From contig NZ_JBEFZF010000005.1 of NCBI RefSeq assembly GCF_046524175.1, positions 1 through 64,000 of the forward strand: 64,000 nt of DNA. Direction: 5' to 3'. Below the pieces are notes generated by a model. It saw nothing but the letters and a program-made list of their open reading frames with translations. It ran no database searches and had not been told where the DNA came from. Below, piece after piece: positions 36,401 through 43,022 of this stretch. The position numbers were made by a program, and so were the translations under genes. The first letter of the stretch is position 1. Each line of letters opens with the position of its first letter. The stretch comes from Spongiivirga sp046524175. Lineage in GTDB: Bacteria; Bacteroidota; Bacteroidia; Flavobacteriales; Flavobacteriaceae.

Positions 36401-37706
36401 ACTCATTAGGTTGTAATTTTCTGGCATTTTCAAGGATTGCATAATCAAACCCTTCGTTAACTGCTCGACCACCAAAACCGGATTGTACAGAGGCAATATC
36501 ACGAATGGCCTCAGTAAGGTCCGAAGTAGCTGGATTACCAATTGTTGAAGGATCAAATTTGTTATTGCTATTATCAGGAAAAGCTCCTGGAAGCACCCCT
36601 GCATTGATAAAATTTGCATTATTATCTACCCCAATTTTCGCAAGATCAGATTCTCCGATATCTTGCAAAGCAACTAGGTTCCTAACATTATCGGTGCGCT
36701 GGCCACGATTCGTTACCCATACTTCGATTCTGGTTACTTGCACCTGTGTATTAGGATATGGATATGTTTTAGCAGCCTCATCATAAACATCTCTAAAATA
36801 CTGTGATAAGAAAAAGTGACGATCTTCTTCGTAATCTAAGGCAAACAATTTAACATCCTCTAAGGTTCCATTCCCTTGTGCAACCACTGTTCTGGTCTGA
36901 GAACGTTGTTCAGAAAACACTCCAGTTACCGTGGTTTTACCAAATTGAAGCTCAGTTTTTACACCAAATAAACTTTGCGCCCCGGTTATAAGCGAGCTAT
37001 TTAAGGGCATTGCTACATTACCAACTTCTATCTTGCGGATAATGTCATCCTCCGTAGGAGTATATTCCAGCTTAATCAAATTTTGAAAATCGAAGGTTGT
37101 TTCTGTATTGTAGTTGGCAGCTATTTGTAAGCGTTCACCCACTTTTCCCAACAAACTAAGCTCTATACGTTGTTGAAAATCAAAACTGATATTTCTTCTG
37201 TTTCTTGGTGATAATGAAGGATTATCATTTTTTTGAAAACGAAGGCCTAAATCCATAGAAACGGAGCCTTGCGGCACCACACTAATAACATCACCTCCAA
37301 AGATGGATTGAAAAAGCCCGGACTTAATATAAAAATCCGGCAATAAATTTTTTTGCGCTTCTTCACTGCCTGCCTTTTTACCTGATACCGCATCAAGTTT
37401 TTCCTTAAAGTATGCTTTCATACTTTCTTTTAAAACAAGATCTTGGTACTGTTTGGGTGTTAAAATTCTTGGATATGAGATATTAAAATCACCAACGCTT
37501 TCTGTATAAATATATCGATCGGTTTTAGGATCGTATTTATATTTTGAGATGATACTTTGCGGGTTTTTTAAAAGTAAAGTACCTGCGCTATACCCAACAG
37601 CGGTCGAATCTTGAGCTTCAACTTTTAAGGAAGAGACCACCATTACAAAAAATGTAAGAATGGTAATTACGGCATTTCTCGGAGCGTAAAATTTCAACTC
37701 AATCAT
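30489..37706 (-). CDS. sprA: SprA, giant outer-membrane translocon of type IX secretion
   Basis: 2405 residues, the size expected for SprA (Sov in Porphyromonas), the 36-strand barrel through which type IX cargo crosses the outer membrane. The N-terminus 'MIELKFYAPRNAVITILTFF' is a signal peptide ending VEAQ. Family features are the early 'YLGYISLNQRLSNDEVLGVAY' region, 'VYVDDFEGAQSTIDI', 'AEVWFNELRLSG' and the C-terminal barrel strand 'TIRSGFTLRYNFGN'. Its ATG overlaps the ruvA stop by 4 bp (ATGA). The coding frame is unbroken, and no repeat expansion or frameshift is seen. Confidence 0.96.
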   Translation of the reverse strand: MIELKFYAPRNAVITILTFFVMVVSSLKVEAQDSTAVGYSAGTLLLKNPQSIISKYKYDPKTDRYIYTESVGDFNISYPRILTPKQYQDLVLKESMKAYFKEKLDAVSGKKAGSEEAQKNLLPDFYIKSGLFQSIFGGDVISVVPQGSVSMDLGLRFQKNDNPSLSPRNRRNISFDFQQRIELSLLGKVGERLQIAANYNTETTFDFQNLIKLEYTPTEDDIIRKIEVGNVAMPLNSSLITGAQSLFGVKTELQFGKTTVTGVFSEQRSQTRTVVAQGNGTLEDVKLFALDYEEDRHFFLSQYFRDVYDEAAKTYPYPNTQVQVTRIEVWVTNRGQRTDNVRNLVALQDIGESDLAKIGVDNNANFINAGVLPGAFPDNSNNKFDPSTIGNPATSDLTEAIRDIASVQSGFGGRAVNEGFDYAILENARKLQPNEYRLNAQLGYISLNQRLSNDEVLGVAYQYTVGGQVFQVGEFANDGVDATTVGTLPNSNIEVINNNNLVVKMLKSSLTNVNEPIWDLMMKNIYSTGAFQLSPEDFRLNILYANPSPINFIEVSEGASGGFPNAQEKAEIEETILINLFGLDRLNIYNDPQSGGDGFFDFVDGYTVDTRNGSIIFPSVEPFGESLFNKLSTSRTGTPAEDYDLATTYNPNQARYVYREMYESTKADALDVASKNVFQIKIRYKSTGGDGISVGAFNLPPGSVKVTAGGRVLQEGIDYTVNYQAGRVQLLDESLKASNTPIEISTENNSLFRQQNKRFAGIDIEHKFNDNFLIGGTFLNLNERPLTQKANYGVEPVSNTILGARLNFSTEAPFLTRLANKLPNIDTDAKSNFSIRAEAAYLFPNAPKTADFNGEATVYVDDFEGAQSTIDIKSPLAWSLSSTPLGVQGGDIQTGDPNILENGYNRAKLAWYTIDPIFYNNQRPGDISDDDVSLNETRRVFVNEIFPRTDLAQGQTTVQFTLDLAYYPDERGPYNNNPGFDAEPNSDKWAGITRSITATNFEQSNVEYIQFWILDPFNQPGNTNTGGELVFNLGNISEDVLKDGRKQYENGLPEAGATNNLEVRPTPWGQVPANQSLVYAFDAVDANRNVQDVGLDGLNDTEEAQSPFYTNGPADDPASDNYQYFLDATGSILDRYKKYNGLDGNSPIDVSDTNRGAITLPDVEDVNRDLTMNTIDSYFEYTIPIVPNMSAVNNRFITDEKEREITLPNGRTLTARWLQFKIPINPSNYDETDPNTILSRVGGITDLRSIRFIRMYMKEFEDPTVLRFGTLDLIRGDWRRYTQSLEENLDPEEGDGTEVDVLSVNIEENSDRVPIPYVLPPGVQRERLNNTNNIIRQNEQSLALTVCGDNGLNNNDSRAVFKNIDIDMRQYERLRMFLHAEAIQGRPVPNANTLVAFIRFGTDFTNNYYQVEIPLQLTQFGATSESEIWPADNEILLPLDLLSQIKSQGISDGTLGNPNAVFYNENGDVVNEFDPRQAGELRVAIKGNPTVGSVRALMVGVKNTDAKGICAEVWFNELRLSGLDSQGGWAAIGQIDTNLADFASVSATGRMSTIGFGTIEQGPRERNLEDSRQYDVTTNLNVGQLLPKKWGVQIPFNYNISEEIITPQYDPFYEDLKLKDRLDTAASQDEEDAILNRAEDYTKRTSINFIGVRKNRAPEQKERIYDIENFDFSYSYNETFHRDYEIEQRTDQNVRLGMNYGYAFKPLNIEPFKKLDSLKGKYWDWLKEINFNPLPTSIAVTSNLTRAFSDQRFREVDFSGDVNPNNIPLPSIQQRNFLFDWAYSLNYNLSRSLQVNFTASNNNIIRNYFDEDGEVLRDNNIWSGFWDIGEPNRHSQRLEANYELPLKKIPIFSFIDSNYAYTGDFDWQREGLAVEEVVGERINTIQNANTHRLNTTFNMDRLYQYLGLVKKKASNTGTRSGATRGTRNPKNNPLASNPTVNNQKKKTGLSAGNKFTNTIVGLLTAVKRLGVDYSETNSKTLPGYTQSIGFIGTLRPSVGFVFGSQSDVRFEAAKQGWLTTFPEFNQQFLETRRRTLAFTGNIQLLPDLTIDLTANRLYNENIAENFRVDVNGDNELFYNKLLENRFGNFEISNFMLKTAFKTSDQDFSEVFQTFRDNRLVVAQRLAAERGLNPNDVDGDGFPVGLGKTNQSVLIPAFVSAYTGQDAEKVSLGVFRDIPIPNWQLKYTGFMKIPWFKKKFRRFSIQHGYRSSYTINNFTTNLEYDPANNQAFDQAGNFLNPVLYSNVNLVEQFNPLVRVDFELKSSLKILAEVKRDRALSLSLDNQLLTEATGQEYVFGLGYRVANVPFTMTLGGRRQTFKGDLNFKADVTLRDNITVIRSLDVENNQVTAGQKQWSLKFTADYALTKNLTTLFFYDHAFSEFAISTAFPQTTIRSGFTLRYNFGN

Positions 37707-38284
37707 AGATTTTTTAGCGCAAGTTTTATCAGCTGCTCAACATTTAAATCTGGTGTCTTTTTCAATAGCCCGTCAACTACTTTTTCAGACGCTCGTCTGG
37801 TAAAACCTAAAACTTCTAAAGCTGATAACGCTTCATCCTTAACAGTATTGCTTTGAACAAGGGAAACTTCATCAATATCATATACTTTTAGCACTTTATC
37901 TTTTAAATCGAGAATAACCCGTTGTGCCGTTTTAGCCCCGATACCTTTTACTGATTGAATAGTTGGCACATCACCGGATGCAATTGCATCGCGAATTTGA
38001 GTCGGATCTAATGAAGACAACATGGTTCTGGCCGTACTCGCTCCTATACCTGAAACCGAGATTAACAACCTAAAAATTTCTCGCTCAGCCGCTGAGATAA
38101 ATCCAAATAACGTATGGCTATCTTCTTTTACCTGAAGATGAGTCAATAACTTAATCGCTTCTGAATTGGGTAGGTTGGAATATGTAAACAGTGAGATATG
38201 TACTTCATACCCTACACCGTTGCAATCAATGACAACATTTGTCGGATTTTTCTCGACAAGTTTTCCTTGTAATTGGGTGATCAT
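37703..38284 (-). CDS. ruvA: Holliday junction branch migration protein RuvA
   Basis: 193 residues: N-terminal OB domain ('MITQLQGKLVEKNPTNVVID'), tandem HhH motifs ('LISVSGIGASTARTML' and 'IQSVKGIGAKTAQRVI') and a C-terminal RuvB-contacting helix region. It forms the junction-binding tetramer that partners RuvB (55743-56765 in this window). It is translationally coupled to sprA. Confidence 0.95.
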   Translation of the reverse strand: MITQLQGKLVEKNPTNVVIDCNGVGYEVHISLFTYSNLPNSEAIKLLTHLQVKEDSHTLFGFISAAEREIFRLLISVSGIGASTARTMLSSLDPTQIRDAIASGDVPTIQSVKGIGAKTAQRVILDLKDKVLKVYDIDEVSLVQSNTVKDEALSALEVLGFTRRASEKVVDGLLKKTPDLNVEQLIKLALKNL

Positions 38285-38383
38285 TTAAATACCGGTTAGG
38301 GGGTAAATGTAATGAAATTATTGGTTCTCGATGCAATTTTAACCACATCGATTTTGACTTGATCAAACTGCCCTAAAAACCTA

Positions 38384-38400
38384 AAATGAGACTCTCATTT
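38384..38400 (-). terminator. Probable terminator of maeB
   Basis: AAATGAG-ACT-CTCATTT, 7-bp arms, followed on the minus strand by TTTTAGGTTTTTAGG. The stem is AT-rich and the loop is only 3 nt, so it is a modest terminator or partial read-through point before ruvA. Confidence 0.45.
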
Positions 38401-38446
38401 CTAGCGGTATAAATGCGAAAAAGATGGTACTGAAACGCTTTTTAAC

Positions 38447-40741
38447 CTACGCATTCATGTTTTGGCGCTCTCTTTTTTCTTTCTCTTGGGCATCAACGAC
38501 TGCTACGGCGGTCATATTCACGATTTCCTCTACGCTAGCACCTAATTGTAATATATGAACCGGTTTACGCATCCCCAGCATAATCGGCCCAACTGATTGA
38601 GTATTATTCAACTGTTTCATCAGTTTATAGGTGATGTTGGCTGCATCCAAATTTGGGAAAATTAAGGTATTGACCTTTTTACCATTCAACTTTGAGAACG
38701 GGAAATTACTTTTTCGCAATTCAGGATCTAGTGCAAAGTCAGATTGAAGAGCCCCGTCGACCTGAATATAATCGAATCGTTTATGTAAAATATGAACCGC
38801 TTGCCTCACTTTCTCAGCCTTTTCATGACTTGACGAGCCAAAATTGGAATACGATAACATCGCAATATTTGCTTCTACCCCAAACATTTTCACCATGTGA
38901 GCAGTCATTCGAGCAATTTTTACCAAGTCTCTGGTGGTCGGGTCAATATTAATTGAAGTATCTGCCAAAAACATCGGCCCTCTTTCAGTAAGCATCAGGT
39001 TACAAGTCGCAACTCTATCTGTACCCGGATAAGTTCCTATAAGTTCTAGCATTGGTTTTAATGTAGCAGGATAACTCCTTGAATAACCTGTAATCAAGCC
39101 GTCGGCATCTCCTTCATTTACCATCATAGCCGCAAAGTAGTTACGTTCCCTTAGCTTTTTTTGTGCGTCATACAAGGTCACACCACGACGCTTTCGCTCT
39201 TCAAAATATACTTGAGCGTACTTATTTTTCTGCGGATTGAACTCATCTGTTTTAGGATCAATAATCTCTACATCAGCATCAAAACCGATCTCTTGTTTCA
39301 ACTCTTCAATTACATCTTTTCTACCCAATAAAATAGGAATTGCAACTCCTTCTTCATATACAATTTGAGCTGCTTTTAGAACATCTAAATGATCGGCTTC
39401 TGCAAAAACTACACGTTTCGGATCGCGCTTAGCTCTATCGATGAGTAGTCGTAATATTTTGTTATCAGAACCTAATCGCTCATATAATTCATCTTCATAG
39501 GCCGCCCAGTTGGTAATTTCTTCAGTAGCCACACCTGACTCCATCGCAGCTTTAGCCACTGCAGGTGGAATCTTGGTGATAAGTCTGGGATCAAACGGTT
39601 TTGGAATTATGTAATCTTTGCCAAAAGCAAGTTTTGTCTCGCCGTAAGCAATGTTCACTTGCTCCGGAACGGGATCTTTAGCCAAAGAAGCGAGGGCCTT
39701 TACTGCTGCCATTTTCATCGCTTCATTTATTTTGGTAGCACGTACGTCGAGCGCCCCTCTAAAAATAAATGGAAACCCTAATACATTATTTACCTGATTA
39801 GGATGATCTGATCTACCTGTGGCCATAATAATATCATCTCGCGTTTTGCACGCTAAATCATATGCAATTTCAGGATCAGGATTTGCCATCGCAAATACAA
39901 TAGGATTCGAAGCCATACTTTTAAGCATAGCCGGGTTTACAATATTACCCATGGATAGCCCTATAAAAACATCGGCATCAACAAATGCATCTTCAAGGGT
40001 ATGGAGATCTCTATCGGTAGCAAACTCTGCTTTCTGAGAAGTAAGATTGTCGCGATCTTTTCTAATGATCCCTTTGCTATCGGTCATAACAATGTTTTCT
40101 GTCTTTGCACCGAACGCTTTATACAAACGTGTACAAGAAACCGCCGCGGCACCAGCACCGCTGACTACAATCTTGATATCTTCCATTTTCTTACCCGCAA
40201 TTTCTACCGCATTTAATAAAGCAGCTGCAGAAATAATAGCGGTACCATGCTGATCATCATGCATGACTGGAATATCTAATTCCTCTTTTAGACGCTGTTC
40301 GATTTCAAAGGCTTCAGGCGCCTTAATATCTTCAAGATTAATCCCACCAAAAGTGGGTGCAATATTTTTTACGGTTTCAATAAAAGTATCCACATCCTTA
40401 GCATCAACTTCAATATCAAACACGTCTATATCAGCAAAAATTTTAAAGAGTAAGCCCTTTCCTTCCATGACCGGCTTTGAAGCCTCAGGACCGATATCTC
40501 CCAAGCCCAAAACAGCAGTACCATTAGAAATTACGGCTACTAGATTTCCTTTATTAGTATATCGATATACATCAGATTTCTTTTTTTCGATTGCCAAACA
40601 AGGCTCAGCTACACCAGGTGAATAGGCTAGGCTAAGGTCGCGTTGGCTGGAATAGCTTTTGGTAGGTATAACTTTAATTTTCCCAGGCTTAGGAAATTCG
40701 TGATAATCGAGTGCTTGCTGCTTTTTTGACTTTTCTCTCAT
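38447..40741 (-). CDS. maeB: NADP-dependent malic enzyme with phosphotransacetylase-like domain
   Basis: 764 residues from the ATG at 40741. The N-terminal malic enzyme half has 'RDLSLAYSPGVAEPC', 'GDIGPEASKPVMEGKG', the metal site 'VMHDDQHGTAIISAA' and the nucleotide fold 'VVSGAGAAAVSCTRLY'. The C-terminal half (about 435-764) is a phosphotransacetylase-like domain ('AEADHLDVLKAAQIVYEEG', 'GDADGLITGYSRSYPATLK'), as in MaeB-type enzymes, where it usually lacks catalysis and is regulatory. It makes pyruvate and NADPH from malate. An alternative start 8 codons upstream lies inside the promoter. Confidence 0.93.
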   Translation of the reverse strand: MREKSKKQQALDYHEFPKPGKIKVIPTKSYSSQRDLSLAYSPGVAEPCLAIEKKKSDVYRYTNKGNLVAVISNGTAVLGLGDIGPEASKPVMEGKGLLFKIFADIDVFDIEVDAKDVDTFIETVKNIAPTFGGINLEDIKAPEAFEIEQRLKEELDIPVMHDDQHGTAIISAAALLNAVEIAGKKMEDIKIVVSGAGAAAVSCTRLYKAFGAKTENIVMTDSKGIIRKDRDNLTSQKAEFATDRDLHTLEDAFVDADVFIGLSMGNIVNPAMLKSMASNPIVFAMANPDPEIAYDLACKTRDDIIMATGRSDHPNQVNNVLGFPFIFRGALDVRATKINEAMKMAAVKALASLAKDPVPEQVNIAYGETKLAFGKDYIIPKPFDPRLITKIPPAVAKAAMESGVATEEITNWAAYEDELYERLGSDNKILRLLIDRAKRDPKRVVFAEADHLDVLKAAQIVYEEGVAIPILLGRKDVIEELKQEIGFDADVEIIDPKTDEFNPQKNKYAQVYFEERKRRGVTLYDAQKKLRERNYFAAMMVNEGDADGLITGYSRSYPATLKPMLELIGTYPGTDRVATCNLMLTERGPMFLADTSINIDPTTRDLVKIARMTAHMVKMFGVEANIAMLSYSNFGSSSHEKAEKVRQAVHILHKRFDYIQVDGALQSDFALDPELRKSNFPFSKLNGKKVNTLIFPNLDAANITYKLMKQLNNTQSVGPIMLGMRKPVHILQLGASVEEIVNMTAVAVVDAQEKEKRERQNMNA

Positions 40742-40756
40742 ATAGGAATTTGATAT

Positions 40757-40773
40757 AGTTAACAAAGTTAACT
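40757..40773. promoter_or_regulatory. Inverted repeat overlapping the maeB promoter
   Basis: AGTTAAC-AAA-GTTAACT is a perfect 7+7 bp inverted repeat. A minus-strand -7 element TAACTTTG (40770 to 40763) lies inside it, with the start predicted near 40759. A dimeric regulator bound here would cover the promoter directly. Confidence 0.5.
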
Positions 40774-40824
40774 AATTTGATATCTTAGATCATTCAAAAA
40801 TAATCTAATTACAATAGTCAGCCT

Positions 40825-41760
40825 TTATTCTATCTTCAATAATTCGGATAAAACATCGACATTTTCGGGAAGCCTACCTACATTCTGAAGCTTTAAAGCT
40901 GCTAACCTCAGGGCAGTTTTTAAACAATGCTCAAGTGGATTTTTCTTAATATAAGCAAATAAAAAACCGGACCAGAATGCATCTCCGGCCCCGGTAGCGT
41001 CCATTATTTTTTCAATCTTAATTGCTGGTAGACTTATAATCGTATTATTATGCGATGCTTTCACCCCTTTACTGCCCAATGTTAAACAAACGATTTCAAC
41101 TCCCAATTCATGAAAAAATTCAAAGATCTCTGTATGATTTAGTTTCTTTTTAAATAACCGTTGCATATCATCTTCGCTAATTTTTACTAACGGATTCAAT
41201 GCGCAGTATTCTTTGATACACTGAATTGCATTCTGACGATCAGGCCATATTTTTTCAGAATAATTAATATCGATGCTCAATTTCACTCCTACCCTAGATG
41301 CTCGTTTGGCGGCATCGAGAATAGTATGTTGGGCAGGTTGTTTACTAAGTGCAAAACAGGTGGTGTGAAACACTTTTATGTGTGATAATAACTCATCTGG
41401 CAACTGATCGGGACCAATCATGGCATCGGCTTGGCGATAGGCTATAAAATCAGGTGTTTCGGTTGTTCTGGAAACAAAAATTACCGTAGTCGGCACATCT
41501 TCTAGCGCTTTAATGTAATTGGTATTTATCCTGGCCTGATTCAATTTCTCTAACACATATTTGCCAAAGCCATCGTTACCAACGCTAGCAACTAAACAGG
41601 TACCCACACCGAGTCTAGCCATATTCATTGCTACATTAGTAGGCGATCCTCCTAAATATCGATGATAGTCTTTGGTCTCAGCTAAACTAGGCGCGGTTTG
41701 ATGACCGATATAATCGATAAGGGTTTCGCCAACACACAGTATCTCTATTTTAGTATTCAT
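40825..41760 (-). CDS. PfkB-family sugar kinase (probable fructokinase)
   Basis: 311 residues. PfkB signature 1 is 'GGSPTNVAMNMARLG' (37-51) and signature 2 'DATGAGDAFWSGFL' near residue 255, with the catalytic Asp in GAGD. Position next to a glycosidase, a trehalase and sugar transporters supports phosphorylation of a hexose released from a disaccharide, most simply fructose. Glucose cannot be excluded. It is the last gene of the locus, 22 bp after the glycosidase. Confidence 0.85.
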   Translation of the reverse strand: MNTKIEILCVGETLIDYIGHQTAPSLAETKDYHRYLGGSPTNVAMNMARLGVGTCLVASVGNDGFGKYVLEKLNQARINTNYIKALEDVPTTVIFVSRTTETPDFIAYRQADAMIGPDQLPDELLSHIKVFHTTCFALSKQPAQHTILDAAKRASRVGVKLSIDINYSEKIWPDRQNAIQCIKEYCALNPLVKISEDDMQRLFKKKLNHTEIFEFFHELGVEIVCLTLGSKGVKASHNNTIISLPAIKIEKIMDATGAGDAFWSGFLFAYIKKNPLEHCLKTALRLAALKLQNVGRLPENVDVLSELLKIE

Positions 41761-41782
41761 TAAGAATGCAATAGTTTTTTGG

Positions 41783-42952
41783 TTAGGATAATAGTTTTTT
41801 ACCTTGAAGTGATTGGCCTAGAATAACAGCCCCGGCAGCACTCCACGCGCAGTGCGGTACTCCGGTAGGCTCTGATGTTTCTGTATTAAAGTTTTCATAG
41901 AAACTCCAGCTTTCTTTTTCATTTAAAAGATCGATCTGGGTCAAGACGTCTTTTGCTTCATTTACTTTATTGTGTACTAGCAACCCTAAACCATAAAAAC
42001 CGTTAACCATTTGCCAGGTACCCCCATTATGAAACTCATAAGGGACATTTCTAAACTCGTACTTCCTATTATTCTCAAGCATACTCCATTCAATATCACC
42101 TTCTTTAATAGGAGGCCAAAAAGCAGGTAATAATTTTAAGGCTAGCGATTTTCTTAACGTTTCAGAATACGCTATCAATTCATTTTCGAAGCCTTCGGAA
42201 TCAATATCTAAAAATAAGGCTAGTGAATTGGCAAAAGCATCGTATTGTTTTTGGTATCCGGAAGGATTAAATGAAGCCACCCAATAATCTTTCTTTCTCA
42301 TTCTGGAAAATGCCTTTGGATGATAAGGATCATTTTTAATCTTATGTTTACGGTAATTTTCTGTTACTTTTTGCTGAATTCTATTTGCCTTACGATGTAT
42401 TACTTCATTCGGAAAAAGTTTATCAAAACATCGAAGTGCCCACAACCTTAATAATTGGTCATACAAAATATACCCTTCAGTAATATATTCATCGGCCCAG
42501 TTACCAGATCTAGGCACATACATTAAATGGTTATGATTAAACTCCCATGCTTCCATCAAGTTCAAGCCTCGATTAATATGTTCTAAATGTGCCTTTGCAA
42601 AATCAATATCTCCAGTAAAATGAGCATAATTACACAAACCGATAATGAACCAAGGAATGGTATCTACGCGACCAGCGAGTCCACCAAAACTTAATATTGT
42701 TTTCGGTTCGTCATAAAATACGTTAGATGGAATATTACCAAGATAGTGCTGATGATCGGCCAATGTTTGAAGCGTTGCTTTGCAAGTAGCAACCAATTTT
42801 TTATCACCATCTAACAACGCTGCTAGCCCACAGATAACGCCGTCACGTGCCCAAATTCTGCGATAATTACTAATATCGTTGGCGCTTGCCAAGAATCCTT
42901 TATCGGTAGAAACATCATGTAAAAGCTGTATCGCGTATTGATAGGAATTCAT
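41783..42952 (-). CDS. Putative (alpha/alpha)6-barrel glycosidase, invertase-like
   Basis: 389 residues with no signal peptide, so cytosolic. The sequence suits a six-hairpin barrel: 'RIWARDGVICGLAALL' (31-46), 'SFGGLAGRVDTIPWFIIGL', 'PRSGNWADEYITEGYILYDQ' with conserved acidic residues, and a terminal 'CAWSAAGAVIL'. Such patterns occur in alkaline/neutral invertases (GH100) and debranching-type amylo-1,6-glucosidases. With a fructokinase next door, sucrose cleavage is a reasonable guess, but the family call is uncertain. Confidence 0.6.
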   Translation of the reverse strand: MNSYQYAIQLLHDVSTDKGFLASANDISNYRRIWARDGVICGLAALLDGDKKLVATCKATLQTLADHQHYLGNIPSNVFYDEPKTILSFGGLAGRVDTIPWFIIGLCNYAHFTGDIDFAKAHLEHINRGLNLMEAWEFNHNHLMYVPRSGNWADEYITEGYILYDQLLRLWALRCFDKLFPNEVIHRKANRIQQKVTENYRKHKIKNDPYHPKAFSRMRKKDYWVASFNPSGYQKQYDAFANSLALFLDIDSEGFENELIAYSETLRKSLALKLLPAFWPPIKEGDIEWSMLENNRKYEFRNVPYEFHNGGTWQMVNGFYGLGLLVHNKVNEAKDVLTQIDLLNEKESWSFYENFNTETSEPTGVPHCAWSAAGAVILGQSLQGKKLLS

Positions 42953-43022
42953 TAACTACCGGTCTTAGTGGGTCGATTTAAGTTTTAAAGATAATTGATA
43001 TTTCAATGGATTTTAAGCAATT

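Noticed and set aside
30489..37706. Several antisense and shifted frames inside sprA
   Set aside because: All are short shadows of a continuous 2405-codon gene.
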